NCBI GenBank assembly: GCA_027946555.1
Contig: JAPEVC010000063.1
Span: forward strand, 62,001-126,000
Length of the DNA stretch: 64,000 nt
Direction: 5' to 3'
Source of the DNA: Gnomoniopsis sp. IMI 355080
Taxonomy: Eukaryota; Ascomycota; Sordariomycetes; Diaporthales; Gnomoniaceae
The notes below the pieces were generated by a model. It worked only from the letters and a program-made list of their open reading frames with translations, did no database searches and was not told the origin of the DNA. Within the stretch, counting starts at the first letter, position 1; every line of letters starts with the position of its first letter. A program made the position numbers and the translations under genes. Of this stretch, positions 27,406 through 38,875 are shown one piece after another.

Positions 27406-28383
27406 ATGCACACCAAGTCAATCACTTTAGCTTTTTCTGCCGCGATCAACCTCGCGGCGGCAGACTCATACCGGACTCTGTACCAGGGCAACGGTAGCAC
27501 AACCTGGCTGGAGAACCTGCGGGTGCGGTCTAATGGCAAAGTTCTTACGACCGTGATTGGCCCTCCTGCCAATCTCTTTTCTTTCGACCCCAGCGAGAAG
27601 AACCCCGAGCCCGTCCTCATCAGGACGTTCCCTTCCGTCTTGGGCTTGAGTGGGATCACCGAGGTCAGCCACGACGTCTTCTATATCACGGGCGCCAATA
27701 CCACGGGCTCCAATATTTCAGACCCTCCGAAAAACGCTACAAAAGTCTGGCGGGTCGACTTCAATCAGGGAGGACAGGACAGCCCGAAAATTGATCTCAT
27801 CGCCGAGCCTGTCCTCCCACTTGTGACAGACTTCAATGGCCTGACTACCTTCAATGAATCCATCATTCTGGCGTCTGCCACCTTCCAGGACACCGTCGTC
27901 GCCATGGACATCAACACCGGTGACTACTGGACCGCCTTCGATGACCCAGAGATGTCTTCAATCAACGGTATCAAGGCTGCCTCTGATGGATATCTGTACT
28001 GGACCGCGTCAAGCGGTGTGGTACGCGCACCCATGTACGACAACTTGACGATTGGCACTTCGGAGGTTCTCTACAGTGGTTCCTACGATGACCTTGCCGT
28101 GTCGTACGATGGGTTCAAGCTGGCAAAAGGCAACACCAGATACTTGTACATGGCCGATAACGAGGATCTAATCCAGCAGCTTGTTGTTAGAGACGGCACT
28201 GGAAACGTGACCTCTGCTTCTACCGTCGCCGCGTCTACTAACGCCACCACAGTTGGCAAGCCGACCGCCTGCGATTTCGGCAGGACTGCTGAGCAGAAGA
28301 ACAAGGTCTTCTGCACCACGGGCGGAAGTTTGACCGCTGGCTCGGACATTGGTGGTCAGCTCTTTGAGATCACCCTCTATTGA
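27406..28383 (+). CDS. Secreted beta-propeller protein (SMP-30/NHL lactonase-like)
   Basis: An intronless frame of 325 residues. A signal peptide of about 20 residues ends near AAADS. The rest is a run of beta-strand repeats with Trp/Asp/Gly turns (SGITEVSHDVFYITG, FNGLTTFNESIILAS, INGIKAASDGYLYW, YDDLAVSYDGFKLAKG) that fit a six-bladed propeller of the SMP-30/gluconolactonase/strictosidine-synthase-like superfamily. Several N-glycosylation sequons agree with secretion. Many such fungal proteins have no known substrate; hydrolysis of lactones is only the family expectation. The next gene downstream encodes another secreted enzyme on the same strand. Confidence 0.75.
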   Translation: MHTKSITLAFSAAINLAAADSYRTLYQGNGSTTWLENLRVRSNGKVLTTVIGPPANLFSFDPSEKNPEPVLIRTFPSVLGLSGITEVSHDVFYITGANTTGSNISDPPKNATKVWRVDFNQGGQDSPKIDLIAEPVLPLVTDFNGLTTFNESIILASATFQDTVVAMDINTGDYWTAFDDPEMSSINGIKAASDGYLYWTASSGVVRAPMYDNLTIGTSEVLYSGSYDDLAVSYDGFKLAKGNTRYLYMADNEDLIQQLVVRDGTGNVTSASTVAASTNATTVGKPTACDFGRTAEQKNKVFCTTGGSLTAGSDIGGQLFEITLY

Positions 28384-29583
28384 TTGCTTTCGTTTCAATT
28401 AAGGATTCTAGTCCTGAAGAGAAGAGTAGGATCGGGAGGTCAGGAAGAGAAGAAAAGTCAAGTATGCTGGAAGCATAGGTAGATATATTCATGCGGAAGC
28501 CACCGCTTGTCATATACCAAGGTTGTTACGTCAATGACAATGTAAAAATTTGCAAGTCGTATACTTGCGCATGCACATTACTTACTCAATGCCCAGGGAA
28601 TAGATATCTGTCTCTGTTAATGATGGGATATTTTGGTGGCCAGAAGATTTCAGAGCGAGTAGAACTCCCCCTCCCCCATTTTTGCCTATTTCTTTTTTCT
28701 TGTTCTTATTTTTTGTCTTTTCGGGTTTATCAACGAGCATGACCTTGTTATGTGCTACCAGTTGCTGTCAGTCTTGAACGTGAGGGCATTGCCCCTAGAG
28801 GCCTCCTCTTGAAAGTCACTACACAGACTCTTATTCGATTCTCGACGGTTCTCCATGATCTCCTGTTGAAAGCGAAGTATGGTATTCAACTTTGAAAGAA
28901 TGTGCTAAACCGATTGAAGCGATTGACGAGCACCTGAAAGGCTCAGAGACTCCGAGACCTGAGACTGATAAAAGGATTCCCTAATTTTCAAACGTCCCTT
29001 CCAAAAGTTCATCTCAAAACTAAAGGGTCATTTTTTGGTGGCCTTGAGGAAAACCCTAGTACAACATTTTTCAGATTGGCGATACACATTCCAGAGCACA
29101 AACCGAGTGTCAAATTACAAGGCTTGCAGTTTATGTCTTAGGTGTATTTGTGGACTACTAACGTAGGTAAGCTCGGTGTCGCTTTGAATCCAAGCAGAGT
29201 GGTATAGCACGAGTGGCACATTGGTATCTAGTATATGGCTTGGCTATATACTACCTGGGGGTACCTGGTAGGTAGGGAGGCTCTACCTACTTAGGTAGGT
29301 GGGTTCGGGTGCAACGCAGGTCCGGCACCAATGGCCATACACCACTTCAATTATATTCTAGCCTAAACTAGTAAGCTTGTCACTTCTTAATACTTAGCCG
29401 GTCTTACTGCATACATAAGTGTGTGTAAGCACGATTGGAAGCTCAATCGTAACCGAGTGTGATAAATAAGGTTTACTCCAAGTCCCCTTGCTGGGCAATC
29501 TTGACCTGCCATGTCGAGTAAATTCTGCCTTCCTCGGGAGCAAGAGATTTTTATCGAGGAGAAATCACTTCTGCTTCAACTCA
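28384..29583. other. Intergenic with a dense CCTAGG/TAGGTA cluster
   Basis: No gene. The stretch 29251-29302 packs several overlapping TACCT and AGGTA half-sites. A T-rich patch lies near 28690-28720. Confidence 0.5.
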
Positions 29584-31212
29584 ATGCGTGTCAATACAAC
29601 CAGATTCCTCCTGCTCGTCAGGGGTGTGTGGGCAGCGACGAGTGCCCAGGAGCACACTACAAGAAATGACAGCATTGTCAAGACAGACGTGAGTCCCATA
29701 CATCACATTGCTCATGTTCATAAACGAGATGACCGTTGACATCGAACTTCAAGGTCATCATCATTGGCGGGGGCGCCTCTGGGGCTCACGCTGCTGTGAG
29801 ACTCACAGACTTCGGACAGGATGTTGTCCTCATTGAGAAGCAGCCTGAACTGGTGAGTGCGAGCAGCTGACGGTCTATCTTCCTGGACTTGTCTAATTCT
29901 CAATGTTAGGGCGGCGCGGTGGATAGTTACACGGATCCCACCGATGGAAAGCCGTACAATTTTGGCGTACAGGCATGGGTGGATTATGGCAACTCGAGTC
30001 AATTTTTTGACCGCTTCAACATACCTTTGGCTCAACTAAACACTCTAGCTCTGGATACTATCTACGCTGACTTCACCACTGGGCAAATCCTTGACAATTA
30101 CACCGGTCCATCGAGTGACCAGGCTGTTGTCGCCCTTCAAACATATCTCGCTATTTGCGAGAAATACGAAAGCTGTTAGCAACCAGAGAAGTCCCTAAAA
30201 CACACAGTTCGTTCCTGCACTAACTCTTTGTTTAGTTATTGTGCCTGGCTTATGGGACTTTCCCAATGCAAGCAGCATTCCCGAGGATCTATTATTGGAA
30301 TTTGGTGATTTTGTGGAGAAGTACGGAATCAAGGCTGCGCTGCCTTCTATGTGGCTGGGTACCGGCTTTGGCGTGGGCGCCATGCTGAATCAATTGACAC
30401 TTACAGTCATGCAGGCCTTCGGGGCCCAGATGGCACGTCTATTGTTAGGACTACAGGGCGCTTATGTTCCGGCATCTGGACGTAATCAGGATCTTTACGA
30501 TGCCATTGCCGATTACCTTGGTCACAGCGTCTTTCTCAACACCCGTGCTGTTGACTCCAAACGCACCGACAATGGTGTAGTAGTCACAACAAGAAGCGAA
30601 GTTGATGGCAGCGAGACAGTCTTCTATGCGAAGAAGCTGTTGATTGCGATCCAACCTATCGGCAAAAAGCTGGCTGCCTTTGACCTGGATGAAAACGAAG
30701 AGGCAGTTTTTGGAAGAATAGAGTATACTCGCGAATATACGGGAATTGTTGCCAGTCCATCTATTCCTGTCAACACTAGCATCGACAATCTGCCCTACTC
30801 GGAAAACGACAACAACTTCTTGGAATGGCATGACTTCAATTTCACCGTAAGCTTTCGAGCACTGGACCAACAGAAGGATCTTTTCGAAGTGATGATGGCT
30901 GGTGATGAACAGCTGGGACCTGAGGAAGCCAAAGCAATGACCGAGAAAGACTTCTGGAATCTCGTGGACTCAGGTGTCTTCGCGCCCACTGCTCTCAACG
31001 ATTCAAGGCTCGAGTGGGTGGCATTTTCGGATCACGGGCCTATGCATGACAGGGTGAGCAGGGACGATCTGGAAGCTGGGTTCGTTCAAAGCCTATACGC
31101 GCTACAGGGACAGAGATCGACGTGGTATACAGGAGCAGCTTGGGCCTCGAACTACCAGACCATCTTGTGGGAGTACAACGAAATTCTCTTGCCCAAAATG
31201 TTGGCTGCTTAG
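29584..31212 (+). CDS. Secreted FAD-dependent oxidoreductase (flavin amine oxidase-like)
   Basis: Four exons: 29584-29688, 29754-29852, 29910-30174 and 30236-31212, giving 481 residues. A signal peptide (RFLLLVRGVWAATSA) is followed by the Rossmann dinucleotide motif VIIIGGGASGAHAA and its closing acidic residue in VVLIEK, then a GGAVDSY loop. The first two introns interrupt the FAD-binding region at phase-0 boundaries; the third uses a less usual GTTAGC donor. The C-terminus (STWYTGAAWASNYQTILWEYNEILLP) resembles the closing FAD segment of this fungal family. Databases often label such proteins beta-cyclopiazonate dehydrogenase-like, but no cyclopiazonic-acid genes are nearby, so that substrate is unlikely. 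Role unknown. Confidence 0.8.
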
Positions 31213-31915
31213 ACGACCAAATTGGTGGGTGGGCCGCGTTTGAGATGTTCCGTCGACTTAGATAGTTTGAGGTATTTAGCATTACTTTTGCAGGAAGGCA
31301 ATGACTCTCAGCTAGGTCACTCAGATTGAAAGCTTACCTAAGAGGTAGGTATGCCATATGTAGTCTATACCTATTCCCTGCCAGGGAAGTTTTGCGCAAT
31401 CTCAGTCTTTACAATCGCCCACCCAAGAAATCATTAAACCGGAATTCATCAGAAACCTTCCCGCAAGCGTGGTCCTGGTCCGCAGCCAAGGTTCCCGATC
31501 GTCGACGGAAGCACATGCTCCATGCGAAGGCGGAAAGACGGGTCCACAACTTTCGGGATGCCACGTGCTGCTAGGAAGCTGACTGGAAATTTAATGTAAG
31601 TCATTCGTGGGAAATCACTTATGCTTCTGCGGTGCTCTTCCTTCGCGTCTGCATTTTGTATGCCAATATTGCGTGGCCCTGATGGGAGTCATTTCATTTG
31701 GGGTCTACGAGGCGTCAAAGTTGCTTTCGCGGGTAGTAGAATGAAACCCTCGCTAGGCACGTCGGTTGTGCAGCCGCTGGGCACAACGTTAATAATTGCG
31801 TGCATCTCGGTTAAAAGCAAGGCCTGCTCCCATCACTGGATGTGTTCTTGATGAGTTCGTCACCTTGGACATCAACTTAGACAAGGTATGCTCGCGAATC
31901 GCGATCTGCAACGCG
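31213..31915. other. Intergenic, promoter of the xyloglucanase gene
   Basis: About 700 bases with no gene. I searched for XlnR-type GGCTAA and found none convincing. Confidence 0.45.
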
Positions 31916-34893
31916 ATGAAGTATTTCAAGTCTTTATCCGTGCTGTCCGCAGTAGCGACCCCTGTCCAAGCTGCATTCTCTTCATGGAGCAGTGTGAACA
32001 TCAATGGCGGAGGAGGGTTTGTCGATGGAATCGTGTTCCATCCGAATACTGAAGGCCTGGTTTATGCCCGCACAGATATTGGTGGTCTGTACCGTGGGAA
32101 CTCAGATGATTCGTGGACCGCGCTTACAGATGGAATCATCATGGACGCAACTTGGTAAGACTCGACGAGATGGATCTATGTCTGCTGGATGATTGGGCTA
32201 AAAAGTACTAGGGACCGGGCAGGTGTCGACGCTCTAGCTTTGGACCCTCAAGACGACTCCAAAGTCTATCTTGCTTTAGGCGAGTATACCAACAGGTCAG
32301 TAGCTCCAAATCCCAATTTATCTGCATAGCATACTCACAATAGCCAATAGTTGGGACCCGAATAATGGTGCAATTGCGCGTAGTTCGGATCAAGGTGCCA
32401 CATGGGCATTCACGAACTTGACCTTCAAAGTGGGCGGAAACATGCCTGGTCGAGGAAGTGAGGCTTCCTTTTACTCTACAACGTCTCTCAGCTCTCCTAA
32501 CTGCTCCTTGTTTGATTGACTGACACAATTATCCAGTGGGTGAGCGCCTGGCCGTTGATCCTGCGAACTCGGACATCATATACTTTGGGGCGCGTAGTGG
32601 CAATGGCTTGTGGAAGTCTACAGACGGCGGAGTCACCTTCAGCAAGGTCTCGACTTTCACAGCGGTTGGAAATTATGTCCCTGACCCAACTGACACCACT
32701 GGGTACAACAGTGATATTATCGGTGTTGCGTGGGTCACCTTTGATCCAACTTCCGCAACAACGAATGGGGCGACCTCGAGGATTTTTGTCGGATCTGCAA
32801 GCAACGGTACCGTGGAAGCCGTCTGGGTCTCGACAGATGCTGGATCCACATGGACTGCCGTTTCTGGCCAGCCCTCGACTTACTTTCCTCATAAAGGCAA
32901 GATCCAGTCCGCAGAAAAAGCACTATATATCACCTATTCGAACGGTGCCGGACCCTATGATGGAACACTAGGGGCCGTGTGGCGATACGACTTGACTAAT
33001 AGCACTTGGACTGATATTACTCCCGTCTCTGGAAGTGATCTATATTTCGGCTTTGGAGGATTAGGCCTCGACACGCTCAACCCTGGTACCCTTGTTGTGG
33101 CCGCACTCAACAGCTGGTGTAAGTCTATTGCTCCATTGCATACAGAAGACAAGGTAGACTAAAACTATGCACTGGAACCATATTCTCTAACATTTATCAG
33201 GGCCCGAGGCTCAACTATTTCGGTCAACAGATTCTGGAGCAACTTGGTCCCCGATTTGGGAGTGGGTCAGCTATCCGACCATGGCTCGATACTATTCCAT
33301 TTCAACGCCGACAGCTCCCTGGATTTATAACAGCTTTATCTCTACCACGGATGCTGAACAGTTGGGATGGATGATTGAGTCCCTGGAAATTGATCCTTTT
33401 GACAGTGACCATTGGCTTTATGGCACAGGTCTGACTATCTATGGAGGTGAGTCAGGCCTTGGAGTGCTCGTGAACTCCTGCCCCTCTGACTTATGAAACA
33501 CTCCGAAGCCTCGCACCTCAGGGCTTCTAAGTATACTGACAACTCTAGGTCACGACTTGACCAACTGGGATACTTCTCACAATGTCACCATTCAGTCCAT
33601 GGCCGATGGAATTGAGGAGTTCGCTACCCAGGCAGTATCTTCAGTCCAAGGTGGATCGGAATTGCTAGTGGCCGTAGGTGATGACTGTGGTTTTACGTTC
33701 ACCAGTGCCTCGAGCCTTCAGACGAGTCCCCAGGAAACGTGGGAGAACCCCTTTTGGGCAACTTCAACTGATGTCGGTATGTATCTACCAAGAAAGAAAA
33801 ATCAAGAAGCACTTTCCATTGCTAATAATAATGTATAGACTACGCTGGCAACGTACCAGCGGACATTGTCCGAGTGGGCAACGCTGCAGGTGCTCAAATG
33901 ATCTCAATCAGCAGCGATGGCGGTGTCAGTTGGAATATCGATTACGGCTCGGATACTACCGACTATGGTGGTTCTGTCGCCTATAGCGCCGACGCAGATA
34001 CTATTGTTTGGTCCAGCACTACTTCAGGCGTATTACGGTCTCAGTATCAAAGCACTTTCGCCGCTGTCAGCAGCCTCCCGTCTGGAGCATTGATCGCGAG
34101 TGATAAGCGGAACGGAACTGTTTTCTACGGCGCGGCTTCTGGATCTTTCTACGTGTCAAAGGATACTGGATCGACCTTTTCCAAGGCTGGAACGCTTGGA
34201 AGTGCGTCCTCTGTCGTCTTCATTGCTCCTCATCCGGTGACTGCGGGAACGGTCTATGTCTCGACCGATCTGGGAATTTTCAAGTCTACAGATTACGGGT
34301 CCAGCTTCACTCAGGTATCTACAACTATCACGGCCACTCAGCAGATCTCTCTAGGGCTTCCTGCATCAGGTTCGACCTGGTACCTCTACGCATTTGGTTC
34401 CGGCCCGAATGGAAATAAGCTTTATGCATCCGCGGATGATGGCTCGACGTGGACTGATATTCAGGGTAGCCAGGGCTTTGGTGCCATCGATGGCTGCAAA
34501 CTTGTTGGTAGCGCAAACACAGCAGGCCAGGTCTACGTTGGATCTGGAGTGGGACGAGGAGTATACTACGCCTCAGGCTCGCTGAGCGGCGGAACTGGAA
34601 CCGGCACCACAAGCACGTCCTCGACTGTCAAATCGTCCACAACTACGAGCAGCTCGAGCGTGAAAACTTCCAGCCTTGCCAGCAGCACTAGTTCTTCTAC
34701 CACAAGCAAACTAACGTCGTCGACAACGCTGAAGACGAGCACCACCGCAACTTCTACTGCACCTGCAAGCACAAGCACTTGTACAGTGAGTATTTACGGG
34801 CAATGTGGCGGTAGTGGATACACTGGATGTACATTTTGTGCCAGTGGCTCCACGTGCTCTGCGGAAAATGACTATTACTCTCAGTGTGTTTGA
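31916..34893 (+). CDS. Secreted GH74 xyloglucanase with C-terminal CBM1
   Basis: Seven exons: 31916-32154, 32212-32295, 32351-32457, 32537-33118, 33201-33446, 33549-33776 and 33839-34893, giving 846 residues. After a signal peptide (to about residue 19) comes a double seven-bladed propeller with repeated sialidase-like Asp-box turns ([24 protein letters not shown]). Family landmarks include [12 protein letters not shown] with candidate catalytic Asp54, [12 protein letters not shown], and [13 protein letters not shown] in the second propeller. A Ser/Thr-rich linker (about 34590-34780) joins a fungal cellulose-binding CBM1 ([20 protein letters not shown], ending YSQCV). It should cut the beta-1,4-glucan backbone of xyloglucan outside the cell while anchored to cellulose. 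All seven exons keep frame with standard splice ends. Confidence 0.95.
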
Positions 34894-34991
34894 GGATGTC
34901 AGAAGGACTTGGCTTATACCATCCATCCCATTCAGTCAGCATATTAAGTAGTCAATTCAATACACCATCCTCATAGATCCGTATTGTTCTT

Positions 34992-35762
34992 TCAGGAAGA
35001 TTTCCACATCAGACGTCGGCCAGTATCATATCGGGCGGCCTCTGGCTTGGATTTGGTGGTGTTGGTCCATCGTCCCCAAACGCTGTCCGGGGTGTGTTCC
35101 CTCCTCACTGAGCGTATGCCAAGCCCCCAAGCAACCAGAGATACTGCAAATAGGACCAGGTGCGAAACCAAGCGGTCCGTGCTCCGCAGCAGAATGTCAC
35201 CCAGAGTTCTGTCTGCGAACCCGAAGCCTCTTTTCGAGAATGCTGCTGGGACATTGATGAAAACCGGGATATTGTCCAAAGCGCTGAAGATGGTGAATAG
35301 ACTGAGAGTGACCCAGACGTGCAGCAGCATGTCATGCAGCAGCTTTGACATGTATGGTGGACAGGCGAGATGCTGCGCCTTGACGATGACCCCATTTAGA
35401 TTCCAGAAAAAGACAGCTTTTTGGCCATCTTCAGGATCTGTTCTCTCGACAATCACGAGCTCGCCCCCATTGTCTGTATCTGCTCGTCTCCACTCGTGCC
35501 AGGTGTTCCGGTCCACCCTCACTTCATCTGTCTCATCTCCGGCCGATATGGTGAGCACTTGATTGCCAAGCACCACTCGTGCACTTCCTTTCACGATGTG
35601 CAGGTATTCGACATGCTTTTCATGCCAGTGAAGACCACTGCTCCAAGTCGAGCCCACAGGAAGAGTGATCGTGACATGATCGTCGTCCGCAAGGTCGTAG
35701 AGCACAGCGCTAGGTGGCCCTCTTTCGATGACTGTCTCTGACAGGGAAAAGTTGCTTGCCAT
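34992..35762 (-). CDS. Cupin-domain protein with C-terminal membrane segments
   Basis: A single exon of 256 residues from the ATG at 35762; an upstream in-frame ATG at 35915 would add 51 residues of less protein-like sequence. The N-terminal half is a cupin barrel. Motif 1 is GLHWHEKHVEYLHIVKG with metal ligands His45, His47 and Glu52, and the motif 2 His is probably His89 in NTWHEW. The C-terminal half has two or three hydrophobic stretches (LLHVWVTLSLFTIF, LVSHLVLFAVSLVAWGLGI), so the protein is likely membrane-attached. It converges on the xyloglucanase gene, with only 98 bases between the stop codons. Substrate unknown. Confidence 0.75.
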   Translation of the reverse strand: MASNFSLSETVIERGPPSAVLYDLADDDHVTITLPVGSTWSSGLHWHEKHVEYLHIVKGSARVVLGNQVLTISAGDETDEVRVDRNTWHEWRRADTDNGGELVIVERTDPEDGQKAVFFWNLNGVIVKAQHLACPPYMSKLLHDMLLHVWVTLSLFTIFSALDNIPVFINVPAAFSKRGFGFADRTLGDILLRSTDRLVSHLVLFAVSLVAWGLGIRSVRREHTPDSVWGRWTNTTKSKPEAARYDTGRRLMWKSS

Positions 35763-37691
35763 TTCCGCGGTACCGACGAGAACGATCGTATCAAGAGCAA
35801 CGACGTTCACAAGGTTGTTGCTTTGGATAGGCCGCTTTGTTGACTGAAGTGAAGTAATCACAATCTGCGATCGGACCAGGTAAGCATACAAATGCTTATC
35901 ATTATCGTTCTCCATCCCGGGTTCTCGTGCTGAGTCCACGTGGGCGCCTGGACATGTGGCTAGACTTAGTTGCCTCTTTGGGAATCGAGCCCTGTTTTCA
36001 TTGGTTCAATAATTCCAGGGGGTCCCAGCACTTGACCATGTTGCTATTACTTCCCTTCCTATAATTCGTAAGTTGGTCCCAGATTCTCATATGACTACGG
36101 GCATTTTTTATAATAAGTAGCAAGTTACCAAACTTTTGGTTTCTGTGAACGCTCCCATCAAGAACGCGGAACATACGGCTACGTACCTAGGTACCTATCT
36201 AAACCTAGAGCCAGTCAAGATCTATAGGAAAAAGTAGCCCCTCAACTACTCGACCAGCATCAAGAACAGCTACTGGGGAAGCTTAAATTGTGGGGATTTC
36301 GTTGGACTGTATTCGATTTGCTCCAAAAAATGGTCCGAATAGTCGCTCTCCCAGCGAGAGGCCGGAAGGGACGGGAGCCAGCAGCAAGATGTAGGTATTC
36401 AACGAATTGATGGTCTCTTGCAAAGTGTTCGTTCTGATGATGAACAATCACAACTTGTCAGTGATATCATCAAGAGCGACTGTGAGGGTGATCACTTGTC
36501 TCGATGTTTGGAGTAGGCCCATGTACAGCCTTCATTCGGCCCCAACTCGGCCGCGCTCTCGCAGGGCTCTGTTTCAACAAGTCAAGTGCGCACAATAAAA
36601 TTTGGGAACACAACGGTCGAAGCGCCCTGGCGATACAAAGTCGCCATGATACATGTGGCGATTGCAACATTCTAGGTGCGCGCCCATTCTGCTTATCGTA
36701 GATCATTCACAACTGGAACAAACCCAGGTATGTGTGGACGCGATCTCGTACTTGCCGGAAGAAAATGATGCTCTCGCGGAACTATAAAATCGCCGTGGCG
36801 TCAGATGCTGGAAAATCTGGGTACAATTTTCCGGAGCCGGACCTACACCAGTACCATGGGAATGGAACAGCAGTACGGAGGTTATATGCGGAGAGAACAA
36901 TGGCACCGTTCATGTATGTAAACTTTCGAGATCGACCGAATGTCTGCTTCATCGAAAGCAATTACAATGCACGTCAGCTGCGGCGTGTCCTAAGTGGTTC
37001 GTCATCATGGTAAAAGAGAGAGCGCGCGCACTACTGAAAAGAATCCGTCAACGTCGCAACCGTTGCAGTCACCTGGGGCCCAGAGTCAAATCTGTCTCAT
37101 CGCCATGTCAATTCTGTGAGATGATCTGCGATTTCGTCATTTCTCATGGTGAAAAACCGAAAGTGGTCATCGCTAGTCTCTTTCCGGATGGCTGAGACTC
37201 GGCCAAAAGTCGTCCCAACTTCGAACTGCGGAGGCACGGCCGTTTCGCAAAGTGCATTTTCAGGGCTGAGAATCAATGTAACTCATCTTTGAGACAGCAA
37301 GGGTTGTCGCTGTATGTGAGGCTGTCGTACAGACTCTTGTCGTTCTAGGCGCCGTCTGAAATATCAGCGCATAGCAAGGACTAAGGTATCACAAAGTGAC
37401 CAAGGGCGTCGCTATACCACGACAGGACAAGCGGATAGTGGCACGGCCAGGAAAATTCAATGGAAACCTGTGGACTTACTAGCCTTGGCCTGGAATACCG
37501 CAGATAGCTAGGTTCTTAGGATTGCAATACATCTTGTGTCTATCACATTCATGCCTTGGCACATACCGTCATAGGCTCGCGCCCTGCTGTGTGCAGAATG
37601 TTCTTTTAACAAAAACTCTGCTCCTCGAGGGAAAGAGAATCATATCCAGTCGCTCTAAGGGGTCACTCGAAAGCAAACACAACGATAAGCC
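35763..37691. other. Intergenic
   Basis: Nothing recognisable beyond TACCTAGGTA at 36184-36193, directly followed by a further CCTA half-site. Short frames (up to 93 codons) occur on both strands without motifs. Confidence 0.45.
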
Positions 37692-38875
37692 ATGCCTATC
37701 CCAATGGCATACAAACGAACTCAAATATCTGGCCCTCAAGATGCCATACCACTCATCTTACAATCCGAAGCGACCGTGATGGAGCCCATGGAATACGAAC
37801 CAAACGGGCCTTCGGTTCGCTTCTTCCGCCAGGTAAACCACACCGCTCGAGGACATGCCGTGGCCATGATTGCCGAATTCGTGGGAACTACCATGTTCTT
37901 GTTCTTTTCGTTCGCAGGTGCTCAGATTGGCAATGAAAAGATCGACACTTTACGCCCTCTCCTTGTACAACCTGGGCCAAGCTTGCTTCAAATTTCCTAT
38001 ATCGCTGGCGTGTTCGGAGTGAGCTTGGGTGTAAACGTTTGGGTGTTCTATCGCGTCAGTGGAGGAATGTTCAACCCTGCGGTAGGTCATACAGGTCTGA
38101 CCTCCCCCCCCTAAATCCAGACACTGACCCGGAGATAGGTTTCTCTCGCCCTTTGGATCGCTGGAGCATTCGACTGGGTCCGTCTTGTTTGCGTCGTCCC
38201 GATGCAATTCTTAGGCGCCATCGCGGCTGCGGGTTTGGTGTCAGTGTTGCTACCAGGAGCGCTGCAGGCCGAAAATGCTCTCGCTTCGGGTGCGACTATA
38301 GCACAGGGCATCTTCCTCGAGATGATCCTCACTGCAGAGCTGGTCTTCACTATTATAATGTTGGCTGTCGAGAAGAGTCGGACATCTTTTATGGCACCAC
38401 TTGCAATTGGCTTGGCACTCTTCGTAGCTCATCTCATTGGTAGGACCATCCATCACATCCCACTCACAGCGACATCAGGCCAAGCTTTGCTGACTGAGAT
38501 CGAACAGGCATCAATTACACAGGAACCTCGGTCAATCCGGCTCGGACACTGGGACCGGCCGTTGTAAACGGGAACTACGTCAGCGAAATATGGATATTCT
38601 TTGTGGGGCCTACCTTGGGCGCGCTCGCCGCAGCTGCCTTATACCATCTTCTGAAGGCTATGGGATATGAGACCGCAAACCCAGGGCAAGACAGCGATGG
38701 AATGGACACGTATCGCATTGTCTCCTCTCCGGCACGCCCTGTTCGTCCGATGCGTCCGATGCGTCCGGCTCGTCCGACCAGTGTCGACACTACGAGTGGC
38801 GCATATTACAATAATTATCTCCAAGATCTCACCTCACCGCCGCCCACCAGAGTGGGCCCGAATTACAAATTTTGA
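37692..38875 (+). CDS. Aquaporin (MIP family)
   Basis: Three exons: 37692-38081, 38139-38439 and 38523-38875, giving 347 residues. Six hydrophobic helices are visible, with the two pore half-helices. The first is [13 protein letters not shown], split by intron 1 right after NPA. The second is [14 protein letters not shown], split off by intron 2 just before it. NPAR followed by Thr rather than Asp suggests a water-type channel rather than a glycerol facilitator. The first 50 residues form a cytoplasmic N-terminus. The tail after residue 270 carries an Arg-Pro-Met repeat (38744-38776). It probably moves water or small neutral solutes across the plasma membrane. Confidence 0.92.
38744..38776 (+). 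repeat. 9-bp in-frame repeats in the aquaporin tail
   Basis: Three to four copies of CGTCCGATG-like units encode RPM/RPA repeats in the cytoplasmic C-terminus. The length is likely to vary between strains. Confidence 0.75.

Noticed and set aside
34984..35562. 192-codon plus-strand frame
   Set aside because: Antisense shadow of the cupin gene, which has metal-ligand motifs in its own frame.
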